Part shown: positions 1 through 9,800 of the stretch, in pieces
How positions within the stretch are numbered: the first letter of the stretch is position 1
Layout: every line of letters starts with the position of its first letter
Source of the DNA: Shewanella sp. VB17
GTDB lineage: Bacteria > Pseudomonadota > Gammaproteobacteria > Enterobacterales > Shewanellaceae
NCBI RefSeq assembly: GCF_013248905.1
Contig: NZ_JABRVS010000001.1
Location: forward strand, 620,001-684,000
Direction of reading: 5' to 3'
Length of the DNA: 64,000 bases
Made by a program: the position numbers and the translations under genes
The notes under the pieces: model-generated
The model's input: the letters and a program-made list of their open reading frames with translations, nothing else
Told to the model about the DNA's origin: nothing
Database searches by the model: none

Positions 1-2
1 CT

Positions 3-3000
3 GCTGATATTGGCAAACCCGAGATATTAATTGCAGATCTGCGTGCTCACGGCATTACTGATGTCGATCAAATACTACATGTTCGTTCGTTTTTAGATCA
101 TGATCGTCCCATTGATGTTGAAGCTGTAGCTGAAGATACGCAACCTCGGGATGATCATGTTTTCATTAATGCAGCAGGTGAGTGGATAGACTCATTGACC
201 ATAGCCCGGGATTTAAGTGACTACTTGACTCGTTGGGCAAAAATACTGGGTAAGCACGGGTTGATTCTACTGGAAGTATTCTCTTTGCCTGTGACTTTGA
301 CACGAGAGTACTTTAGTCAAACTGAATGCTTTCATTTTGACTTTTATCATTCGCTGTCCAAGCAGGTGCTGGTCGATGCAGGTATGTTCCATCAGGCGCT
401 AGCAAGCGCAGGTTTGTACCCAGATAGGGCAACGCTTGTTCGTTATCCCAAAACCACACCTTTCTCACGTATAGTGCTGCAACAAGTGCGTCCCAAAAAC
501 TTTATTGTCAGGCCAGTTCATCTGGATGATATTCCAGAGTTACTTGCTATTGATCAAGCGTGCTGGCCTGAAAATCTGCGTTTGTCCTTTGAAGATATTG
601 AAGCACGTCATCATACTTTTGCTGAGGGGCAGTTAGTCGTTGAATATGAAGGACGGGTTGTTAGTGTGGTTTATAGCCAACGAATCAATGGCTTGCATAA
701 CATTTTGTCATCGCAGTACATAGATTATCTCAGTGCTCATAATGATGACGGCTGTTATTGGCAATTGTTGGGGTTGAGTACGGATCCCGATTATCAATCA
801 CTGTCTTTGGGTGAGCATTTATTAGAGCATGTTTTAGACCTCGCAGCACTTACATCAAAAGTAGAAGCTGTTTATGGGGTTACCCGTTGTCTGGGCTATC
901 AGGAACAGTCCAAGTCGATGGAAGAATATGTTTTTATGAAGGATGCACAAGGTTATCCGGTTGAGCCGTTATTACGTTTTCATTGTAGCCATGGGGCGAC
1001 GATAGAACAGGTTGTTCCTGGTACGCGACCTGAAGATGTGGACAATGAAGGCGCAGGTATCTTGATCCGCTATGATTTGGCCTCGCGATTACAAGGACCC
1101 GGCCGGGGGAAAATTATTATTCATGACAGCAAAGATCGAATTGCTGACACTGTGGCAGAATGTATGCGCCGTATCATGAAAAACCCGGAAACAATCAAAG
1201 AAGATCGCCCTTTGAAAGAGCTCGGTTTTGACTCCATGGGCCTTATGGAATTTCGTCTTCTTTTAAATCAGGCATTTGGTATTGAATTTGAACCCGCTTA
1301 CTTTTTTAATTATACCACGGTTAAAGCCATCGCAGAATATATTGCACAGCAAGATAAGCCGGAGGCCATGGCCGATAAGGTTGTCAGTCGTGATACGGTC
1401 AAACCTGCTTCTGCTGCATTAGCAAGTTCGATGCATACCTTTACAGATATCGCGATTGTGGGGATGTCGATGCGTTTTCCTGGGGGAATCGATACGCCTG
1501 AACAATTTTGGTCGGTATTAGAGCAAGGCGGCTGTGTTATTAGTAGATGTCCCGATGACCGATGGCATGAATATAAAGCTGAGTTAGAAGCACTGGATCC
1601 GCAGTGGCAGCACATTCAACAAGGCGGATTCTTACAGGATATCGATAAATTTGATGCGAACTTTTTCCATATCACACCTGCGGAGGCGAGAGCACTAGAC
1701 CCCCAACAACGTATTCTATTGGAGTTAGCATGGCAAGCTTTTGAGCATGCGGGAATTGATGCTGAAAAATTGGAGGGAGAACCGGTCGGCATTTTCTTAG
1801 GAGCTTATACTCATGATTATGAAGCTCTGACTCTACGCCAGCAAGAGTTTGAGGGAGTAGATGCCTATTACGGGGGAAGTAATGCTTTATCGACTGCTGC
1901 TGGTCGATTGGCATATTTTTTTGATTTTCATGGGCCTACAGCCACAATAGATACCGCCTGTTCATCAGCGAGCACGGCTATTTTTTCCGCCTGTCAAAAC
2001 CTCGCCGATGGCGGCGCTGAGTTGGCGGTTGCCGGCTCGATTAATACTATGATAACACCAACCTTGAGCATGGCTTATGCCAAGGCGGGCATGCTATCTA
2101 TTGATGGGCTTTGTAAAACCTTCGATAGTAGTGCTAATGGCTATGTTCGCAGTGAAGGTGGAGCTGTTCTGCTGCTTAAGCGAAAAGAGGATGCGATCCG
2201 TGATGGTGATAAAATCCATGCGGTTATTAAGTCCGCGGCACTGATGCAAGATGGCCGCACCAATGGACTCACAGCACCTAATGGTCAGGCGCAAGAGGCT
2301 GTTATTCACCGTGCTCTGGCATTGTCTGGTCATAACGCGGCGGATGTTAGTTATGTAGAAGCTCATGGTACCGGTACTTATCTGGGAGATCCGGTAGAGA
2401 TGCAGGCGTTGAAAAATGTCTATTGTGACGGGGTTGAACGTCCATCAGCACTTAAGGTCGGTTCGGTAAAAACTAATCTGGGCCATACTGAAGCAGCATC
2501 GGGCATGGCGGGGATTATTAAAGTGGCTCTGGCAATGAAGAACAAATGGATCCCCCCTCATTTACATGTTAAGCAGATAAATGAGTTACTACGTACTAAG
2601 CGTGCCAATGTCGATATCCCGTTGTGGGGACAGCGCTGGGAAACCTCGGACAATCAGCCAAGGTTGGCAGGAATAAGTTCCTTCGGCTTCAGTGGCAGCA
2701 ATACTCATATTATCATCGAAGAATTTATTGAAACAACTGTGAGCCAGTGGAGTGGTCGTTGTATGCTTCCTGCTGTGATCTCGGCAAAATCACAGACATC
2801 TTTGCGAAATAATCTCCTGGCGTTGAACCGCTACGTGGATGAGTGTGGTGAATCACTTGACCTTGCGGCATTGTCCAAAACTTTGACCCAAGGTCGGACT
2901 TTACATGAATTTAGATGCACATTTTCATTTAATTCATTGGAGACATTGCGGGAATCATTACAAAAGCAATTGCAAAACCTTACTTTAAATACTCCAGTTT

Positions 3001-6000
3001 CAGCAACGACTCAGGTAAAACCACGTATTGCCTTTATGTTTACCGGTCAAGGCTCACAATACTCTGGTATGGCTCGCTCGCTGGCACAGCTCAGTCCAAG
3101 ATATCGTGAACATCTGGAATCTTGTGCTGCTCTGGTGCGTCAGTATGGTGAGTTTGAACTGTTAGAAGTGATCTGGGGAGAGGATCAAACACGTATTCAT
3201 CAACCCCGTTATACACAGGTCGCTCTCTTTTGTATTGAATACAGTTTGGCAGAGTTGCTGCGCGAGGCAGGTATAGAGGCTGATGCTGTGTTAGGTCACA
3301 GTGTCGGAGAGTATGCAGCTGCTTGTTATGGCGGTGTGATGAGTTTGGCATCCGCCATTCGTTTGCTTTGTCATCGCGGTCTATTAATGGATGAACAAAC
3401 GCGTAAGGGCAGTATGGTGGCATTGTTAGCACCATTGAGAGATGTTGAGCCTTTGCTGCATGATTATGATCTTGTCTCTATTGCTGCGTTCAATGGTCCT
3501 TCGAATCAAGTCATTGCCGGAGATCCCAAGCAGGTGGCTGCGATTGTGGCAAATGCCGAGCAAAAAGGAATAAGAGCATTTACTCTGCCAGTTGAACGCG
3601 CTTTTCACTCCCCACTTATGACGCCAATCTTGGCACCATTCCAGGATTTAGCTGATACATTGACCTATAACCTGCCGAAATTGGCGCTGTTTTCCAATCT
3701 TATTGGAGATAAATATAGCGAACAGATGACGGGCCAGTATTGGGCCGATCATATAAGTTCGCCGGTATGTTTTGAGCAATCGGTACGTAGTCTGCTGGCA
3801 CATGGTGTCGATATGGTGGTGGAAATTGGTCCTCGGCCGGTACTGACGAATATGGCCGCTTTGGTGGACACCCAGAAGAGTGTCATCTGGCTCTCCAGTA
3901 TTCTTGATCCTGATAGCCATACGCTGGCCGAGGTTTTTATCCGTACAGCGCAGGCTGGTCTTGGTATCGACTGGCGTAACTACCCCCATGAAAGTTCCAG
4001 ACAACTAGCGGATGTTCCGCATTATCAATTTGATCGAAGCTCTTATTGGATAAAGGAAAAACCTGCTGCGGCGCAATTGCCTTCATCCGGAGAATTCACA
4101 GAACTCGCGGTAAACAATGTAGGGGATGCAACTGTTTTAGGTCTTTTTCCCAGCAGGATTGATCCAAAAAGAGATCAGGCAGTATGGGCTCATATGATTG
4201 GAAGTGACAGTATTTTCCCTGCCAGTGGTTACATCTCATTGCTGCTTGAAGCCGGAATGAGGTGTTTGAAGCGAGAGCGGGCTGTCGTGCTTCGTGATTT
4301 GCATTTGGAACAAATGCTCAAGCTAGGTAATGAACAGAGCTATGGTGTCGAAATCACGGCTTCAGAGTTACCATCAGCAGTCTTATCCCTGGCATTGTCT
4401 GCGTGGCAAGAAGGCGACAATGACCATTCCCTTTATGCTAAAGCCAATGTCGAAACGCTAAGCACTGATGTGAGTGCCGATGATGGTTATGCCAGTGTCG
4501 CATTGCCGGCCATAAGTGTTGCTGTGATGCGTGGTGAAGAATTCTATCAACGTATTGTGGCATTGGGGTACACCTACCAAGCTCCATTTCAAGGAATTAA
4601 AAATATTCGCCGTGCTGACGATACCTTTGTTGTTGAATTAAGCTTTTCTGATATGGAGCTGGCTCCTGGATACGCAGTGACCCCCTGGAGTTTGGATGGG
4701 TGTTTTCAAACGGTACTGGCGGTAATGCTTGATGAACTGGAAGCCAATGCTGATCATCTGCTACTCCCCGTTATTATTGAAGAATTTACTTGGCTGGCGC
4801 CATTGCCCTCTGAAGTACGTGTTGCTTGTAAATGTCAAAGCTCTGTCGGGGGGGGGGTAACCGACATGTCCATATATGATGTGCGAGGGGAGCTACTGGT
4901 CAAGATCACCGGCCTGAATTGCTTGTGGGTAAAGCGAGAAAGTTTAGGAGTTACGCCGACACGTGCTCATATTCCTGCTATCTACACACCCGATTGGCAT
5001 GTGAATGAGCAGCCTGTTGAACTTATTCCTTTAGCGACAGTTAAGAATGACGCGAACTCTTGGTTAATTCTCAGTGATGATCAGGGGCAGGGCGCGGCTC
5101 TGGCTGCGCTGTTAACGGAAGCTGATATTAAGGTTGAGCAGCTTCACTTTGCTGATTTTCCTGCTGATGGTTCTGCTCAAGTGGCGCTGGCTGAACGATT
5201 GAGACATTATGCGGATGTCCAGGGGACACCTTTCGGTTTTGTTTATGCCTGGCCGATAGATCGAGCTAGTCGCAGTTCAGATATGCAGCAGCAAAGAGTG
5301 CTTGATCTTGTGGTGTTGCAGTTTTTAGCAAAACTTCCGGCAGAGTGCTTACATCGGGCTATTTTTCTGACGCAGTTGTCCCAGCCAGTGCAGCAAGCTG
5401 ATGTTATGACATTGGCAAATAGTGCGGGTGTTTGGGGACTCGTCAACACCTTAAAGGCGGAAGTCGCCACACATTCGCTGACTTTGGTAGATGTGGACAA
5501 TGCTCAGAGCGAGACAGAGAGACAGCACCAAGCTAAGCAAATTTTATTGACATCGGCAGTTGCATTGCCAAGTGAAACTTTGGCTTGGCCGGAGCATTTT
5601 GCACTACGTGGTAGTAACTGGTATCAGCGTAAATTAACATCCGTGAATCCTGCTGCGGCTGTAACGGTTGCTGACAGCGGTAGCTACATAGTTAGCGGTG
5701 GTCTTGGCGGACTCGGACGCCTGGTGGTTGAGTTCTTGCACAAGCAAAATGCTGGTCAGGTTGTGCTACTTGGCCGCACCGTACCAGATGAAGTACCCGC
5801 ATGGGTACAGGCGCTTAACCGACAGCGGGATTGTGTAACTCTGCATTGTTGTGATGTTACCGTTTCGGCTGAAGTTAGCACAATTATTGAACTCATATCT
5901 AAAGAGATGTCGATACGCGGGATTATTCATACTGCGGGCATTGTCGAAGATGCCTTACTGGCGGGTCAATCTCCTGCTTCTTTGCAGGCGGTTTATGCAC

Positions 6001-6860
6001 CCAAAGTGGCTGGAGCCCGAAACCTGTTAAATGCTGTGCCTGAAGGGACGCTGGATTTTGTATGGTTGTTTTCTTCAGTGGTGGGCTTACTGGGGGCAGT
6101 GGGTCAAGCTAGCTATGCTCTGGCGAATGCAGAACTTGATTATTATGCGTTTTGGTTACGGAAGCAGGGGATTTCTGCCACCTCTATTAACTGGGGACTT
6201 TGGCAAGACACGGGTATGGTCGCTCATTTGTCACAGCCGGAGCTGGTGCAGGCAGCCCATTATATGGATGCCTTGAATCCTGAACACAGCAGTGAATTGT
6301 TTACTGCCCTACTGGAAGTGGATGAAGCACAATGTTGTGTAGCACGTTGGCGGACTGATCTGATCAATGAGGCAGCACACTTGCCCACTTTGCTCAGTTC
6401 TTTGCGTACGGCCCAAGCGCAAGAGGCCTCGGTGATCACTTTAGCGGACACGCTAGAAGGAGCACTGGGTGATGAACGTTTGCAACGTACTCGTCGTTTT
6501 GTGGCTGAAAAAGTTGCCGATATAACCGGGTTATCTCCCGCTATGATTGAGCCTCTAAAACCATTTTCTGACTATGGTGTGACTTCCATTGTCAGTATAG
6601 AGCTGAGTGCGTCGCTAACTAAAAGTGTTGGTTCACCGTTTGCAACCACCTTGATGTTTGATCATCCCAGTCTTGAAGCATTGGCGAAACATGTTCTGGC
6701 ATGCAGTGGTTTAGTAACTCCCGAAGGGGTTGTGGCCCAAGTTGTCGATGATGTAGCAAACAGGCAGCCAATACTGATAGACAGCGACTTGGATGAAATT
6801 GAAAATTTATGTGATGAGGATTTGCAAGCTTTATTGGCGATGGAGTTGACTGATGAGTGA
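3..6860 (+). CDS. Modular PKS, loading (MT-GNAT-ACP) plus module 1 (KS-AT-DH-KR-ACP), 5' partial
   Basis: The frame is open from the left edge, so the TTG at 195 is not the start and the 5' end lies outside. The first ~430 nt encode the C-terminal half of an AprA/SxtA-type methyltransferase (GKHGLILLE). A GNAT-like domain follows (about 500-1080), then an ACP (Ser in GFDSMG, 1233-1235). This order is known from loading modules that methylate and/or decarboxylate malonyl-ACP to make a branched or short starter. Module 1 has KS (1449-2720; DTACSS, EAHGTGT and the second His present), AT (3015-4020; GHSVGEY, with RAFHS pointing to malonyl), DH (His at 4191, DGCFQ near 4695), KR (SGGLGGLG near 5695, SxYxN intact, ED before the reducing site, so probably B-type) and ACP (GVTSIV near 6585). 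This is the only AT in the window that is intact in a single frame. The acidic C-terminus is a docking tail. It overlaps the next gene by 8 nt. Confidence 0.95.
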   Translation, partial: ADIGKPEILIADLRAHGITDVDQILHVRSFLDHDRPIDVEAVAEDTQPRDDHVFINAAGEWIDSLTIARDLSDYLTRWAKILGKHGLILLEVFSLPVTLTREYFSQTECFHFDFYHSLSKQVLVDAGMFHQALASAGLYPDRATLVRYPKTTPFSRIVLQQVRPKNFIVRPVHLDDIPELLAIDQACWPENLRLSFEDIEARHHTFAEGQLVVEYEGRVVSVVYSQRINGLHNILSSQYIDYLSAHNDDGCYWQLLGLSTDPDYQSLSLGEHLLEHVLDLAALTSKVEAVYGVTRCLGYQEQSKSMEEYVFMKDAQGYPVEPLLRFHCSHGATIEQVVPGTRPEDVDNEGAGILIRYDLASRLQGPGRGKIIIHDSKDRIADTVAECMRRIMKNPETIKEDRPLKELGFDSMGLMEFRLLLNQAFGIEFEPAYFFNYTTVKAIAEYIAQQDKPEAMADKVVSRDTVKPASAALASSMHTFTDIAIVGMSMRFPGGIDTPEQFWSVLEQGGCVISRCPDDRWHEYKAELEALDPQWQHIQQGGFLQDIDKFDANFFHITPAEARALDPQQRILLELAWQAFEHAGIDAEKLEGEPVGIFLGAYTHDYEALTLRQQEFEGVDAYYGGSNALSTAAGRLAYFFDFHGPTATIDTACSSASTAIFSACQNLADGGAELAVAGSINTMITPTLSMAYAKAGMLSIDGLCKTFDSSANGYVRSEGGAVLLLKRKEDAIRDGDKIHAVIKSAALMQDGRTNGLTAPNGQAQEAVIHRALALSGHNAADVSYVEAHGTGTYLGDPVEMQALKNVYCDGVERPSALKVGSVKTNLGHTEAASGMAGIIKVALAMKNKWIPPHLHVKQINELLRTKRANVDIPLWGQRWETSDNQPRLAGISSFGFSGSNTHIIIEEFIETTVSQWSGRCMLPAVISAKSQTSLRNNLLALNRYVDECGESLDLAALSKTLTQGRTLHEFRCTFSFNSLETLRESLQKQLQNLTLNTPVSATTQVKPRIAFMFTGQGSQYSGMARSLAQLSPRYREHLESCAALVRQYGEFELLEVIWGEDQTRIHQPRYTQVALFCIEYSLAELLREAGIEADAVLGHSVGEYAAACYGGVMSLASAIRLLCHRGLLMDEQTRKGSMVALLAPLRDVEPLLHDYDLVSIAAFNGPSNQVIAGDPKQVAAIVANAEQKGIRAFTLPVERAFHSPLMTPILAPFQDLADTLTYNLPKLALFSNLIGDKYSEQMTGQYWADHISSPVCFEQSVRSLLAHGVDMVVEIGPRPVLTNMAALVDTQKSVIWLSSILDPDSHTLAEVFIRTAQAGLGIDWRNYPHESSRQLADVPHYQFDRSSYWIKEKPAAAQLPSSGEFTELAVNNVGDATVLGLFPSRIDPKRDQAVWAHMIGSDSIFPASGYISLLLEAGMRCLKRERAVVLRDLHLEQMLKLGNEQSYGVEITASELPSAVLSLALSAWQEGDNDHSLYAKANVETLSTDVSADDGYASVALPAISVAVMRGEEFYQRIVALGYTYQAPFQGIKNIRRADDTFVVELSFSDMELAPGYAVTPWSLDGCFQTVLAVMLDELEANADHLLLPVIIEEFTWLAPLPSEVRVACKCQSSVGGGVTDMSIYDVRGELLVKITGLNCLWVKRESLGVTPTRAHIPAIYTPDWHVNEQPVELIPLATVKNDANSWLILSDDQGQGAALAALLTEADIKVEQLHFADFPADGSAQVALAERLRHYADVQGTPFGFVYAWPIDRASRSSDMQQQRVLDLVVLQFLAKLPAECLHRAIFLTQLSQPVQQADVMTLANSAGVWGLVNTLKAEVATHSLTLVDVDNAQSETERQHQAKQILLTSAVALPSETLAWPEHFALRGSNWYQRKLTSVNPAAAVTVADSGSYIVSGGLGGLGRLVVEFLHKQNAGQVVLLGRTVPDEVPAWVQALNRQRDCVTLHCCDVTVSAEVSTIIELISKEMSIRGIIHTAGIVEDALLAGQSPASLQAVYAPKVAGARNLLNAVPEGTLDFVWLFSSVVGLLGAVGQASYALANAELDYYAFWLRKQGISATSINWGLWQDTGMVAHLSQPELVQAAHYMDALNPEHSSELFTALLEVDEAQCCVARWRTDLINEAAHLPTLLSSLRTAQAQEASVITLADTLEGALGDERLQRTRRFVAEKVADITGLSPAMIEPLKPFSDYGVTSIVSIELSASLTKSVGSPFATTLMFDHPSLEALAKHVLACSGLVTPEGVVAQVVDDVANRQPILIDSDLDEIENLCDEDLQALLAMELTDE
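4848..4857 (+). repeat. Poly-G tract, 10 nt
   Basis: Ten consecutive G residues lie in frame inside the module 1 DH domain, encoding a Gly-Gly-Gly-Val stretch. It is the longest homopolymer I found in the PKS genes. A gain or loss of one base would truncate module 1 and remove its KR and ACP, so it is a slippage-prone site. Confidence 0.9.
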
Positions 6861-9800
6861 TTTCGGACCTTGGCAAAGTGATTACCTCAAACGACTGGCA
6901 AAGCTGTCGAAAAACCAGCTTTTAGCGCTAGCATTAAAACAGAAAAAACAGTTGGTTAACTTGGATGAGCAACCAAGCCAAGCTGATGAGCCAATAGCGA
7001 TTGTTGGTGTTGGCTGTAGGTTTCCGGGTGGGGTGACAGATCCTGATCGTTTTTGGGAGTTATTGCAGTCATCAAACAGTGCTATTAGTGAAATGAGTGA
7101 TGAACGCTGGAATATGTCGGCGTTCTACGATCCCGATCCTGAGGCTGGTGGCAAGATCCACACTCGAGCAATGGGGTTGTTGGATCAGGTGGATCAGTTT
7201 GATACTGACTTTTTCTCTATTTCTCCTCGGGAAGCCGAGTCCATGGATCCGCAACAACGGCTGTTGCTAGAAGTTTCTTGGGAAGCCATAGAAAGCAGTG
7301 GTCATTCCTGCGCTGAGCTGGACAGTCAGTCCGTAGGTGTCTTTATTGGTATGATGAACAAGGATTATCTTCATCTTAACGGCCCGGATATGATAGGGGA
7401 TACTGCCAAACATTCCCCTTATTATGCATCAGGTGAGGCATTTAGTGTTGACGCTGGTCGGCTGGCTTACTTTCTTGGCTTGCGTGGCCCTTGCATGACA
7501 GTTGATACGGCTTGTTCATCCTCGTTGATCAGTGTGCATCTGGCCTGCCAGAGTTTGCTTAAGGGGGAATCTAAAGTGGCATTGGCGGGGGGAAGTTCTT
7601 TAATTCTTGCCCCGGAAGCCTCAATTGTCAGCTCTAATGCTCGTATGCTGTCGCCTACTGGCCAGTGCTGGAGCTTTGATGAACGTGCTGATGGATATGT
7701 GCGTAGTGAAGGTTGTGCAGTCTTAGTACTTAAGCGCTTATCTCAAGCCAAGGCGGATGGAGATCCTATTCTGGCTGCCATTTCTGCAACGTCTGTCAAT
7801 CATAATGGCCGAAGTCAGGGATTAACTGCTCCAAGCTCTGCGGCACAAGTGCAACTAATGCAAACAGCGCTGGACCATGCCCGCTTAGACCCGGCACAAG
7901 TGCAGTTTATTGAGGCGCACGGCACAGGAACTCCGTTAGGAGATCCGATTGAAATGAATTCCATTCAGGCAACTTATGGTCGGGATCGTAATCCGAAAAC
8001 GCCATTATGGATCGGTTCGGTTAAGGCATTGCTTGGTCATACCGAAGCCTGTGCGGGAATTGCTGGTTTACTCAAACTTGCTTTATGCGTGTCGAAGAAC
8101 CATATCGTTCCTCAGCGTAATTTCTCCCGTCTTAATCCCCATATTAGCTTGCAAGATGGGGTAGAGATTGCGGTTGATGATCAGAGCTGGCAGGCAGGGG
8201 AAACTGATCAAGATAGTCAAAAATTACGCTATGGCGCAGTCAATTCGTTTGGATTTAGTGGTTCAAATGCCCACGCTATAGTGCGAAATGTGCCTCTTAA
8301 GTCAGTAGCGGTGACTTGGCGAGGGCCGAAAATACTTGTTATATCAGGGGCTACGCAGAAGGCGTTGCATGCATTGATGGTACGTTATCGAGAATATCTG
8401 TCGGACGAGTCTATTGATCTGCAGGCACTTACATATACCAGCCAGGTTGGGCGAAATCATTTTCGGGAGCGGGTGGCACTGGTTGCTGATAGTATTGCCG
8501 AAATGCGGGAGGCACTGGTAAATGCTTTGCCTGGGATTGCTGATGAGCAGGACAATGCCCGTTGTCAACTGGAATCTTCGCAAGGAGTATTACTGGTACT
8601 CGCTGATCTGGGTAACAAGGCGCAGTCACTAATACAACAACTGTTAACATCGAGTTCGACGTTTACACAATATTTCAAGGAAATGAGTGCTCAAGCCCCT
8701 GACTATATGCAGCTCAGCGATAACGGGGAGACTGGCAATAATGATCAGGATAGTGCTTCTTTATCTTATTTAATTCATTGTGCAGCATACAAGACTATTT
8801 TGGCGGCTGGGGTGCATCTTACCGCAGTTACGGGCACTGATTTAGTAGGTAAATTAGCTGCGGCCAGTGCCGCTGGTATCTTGAGTATTTCGCAAGGACT
8901 GGCTTTTTTACGACAGTCATCAAAGCGTAAAGCTTTGCTTGAAAGCTGGCATTTGTTGCCACCGACAATTGCCGTGATAGATGCCGAAAGTGGTGCGAGT
9001 CGTATTGAGACTTGCCAAGATCATATAGCGCTTGATACCTGGTTACAGGCGAGCCCGCTGGAGCCGTTACTGGTGACAGATGAGTCAAGACAGTGGTTGT
9101 GTTTGGCTATCGGTGGTTCACCTCGAGTATCTGCTGCGGTTTCATCACTTATCTTATTGTTTGAAGGTTCACAAGACATAGGAACATGGGACAGTGCTCT
9201 GGCATTACTCTATGGGACCGGTCTGGATCTAAATTGGGCTTCGCTATACGGTACCGTCCGTCCCCAGCGTCTAGTATTACCTACTTATGCCTTTCAGCGC
9301 CGTCGCTATTGGCCAAATAATGAAAAAGTAAAGCAATTGCAGCATGTCAGTGCTGATGACTGCTGTCGTTATGTAATGGAGTGGCAAGAGCAGGCTGAAC
9401 TATCGACCTTACCCATTTTGTCACGTCCTTTTCTGGTATTAGTTGAGCAGGCGGTATTGTCTGACGATGCAGGGATGGAGTTACCTAACCAATGGCAATC
9501 TCTGGCTGAAGGCTGGTGGCAAAAAGCATCAGTTGTTGAAGTGCTTGCTGGCTTGGATATTCATCGTTTTAACAAGCCGCTGGATTTGTTGATTTGGTTG
9601 GCACCGGTGACGAGCTTTTCTATGGGCTGGACCGATGACGCTAAGCAGCAAATAGCCATAGTGAAAGCTGCGGAGCAGCGTGCCCAGGTGTTATTGAATA
9701 TAAGTCAGGCTCTTCTTGAACTTGGCTATATTGCAGAGCTGAGACTGGGTTTTATTACTGAAGGTGTTGAAAGCATTACCGGTCATACTGTCGTCAATAT

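Noticed and set aside
195..197. TTG as the start of the first PKS gene
   Set aside because: The same frame is open to the left edge and the upstream residues fit the methyltransferase domain, so the gene is 5' truncated by the window.
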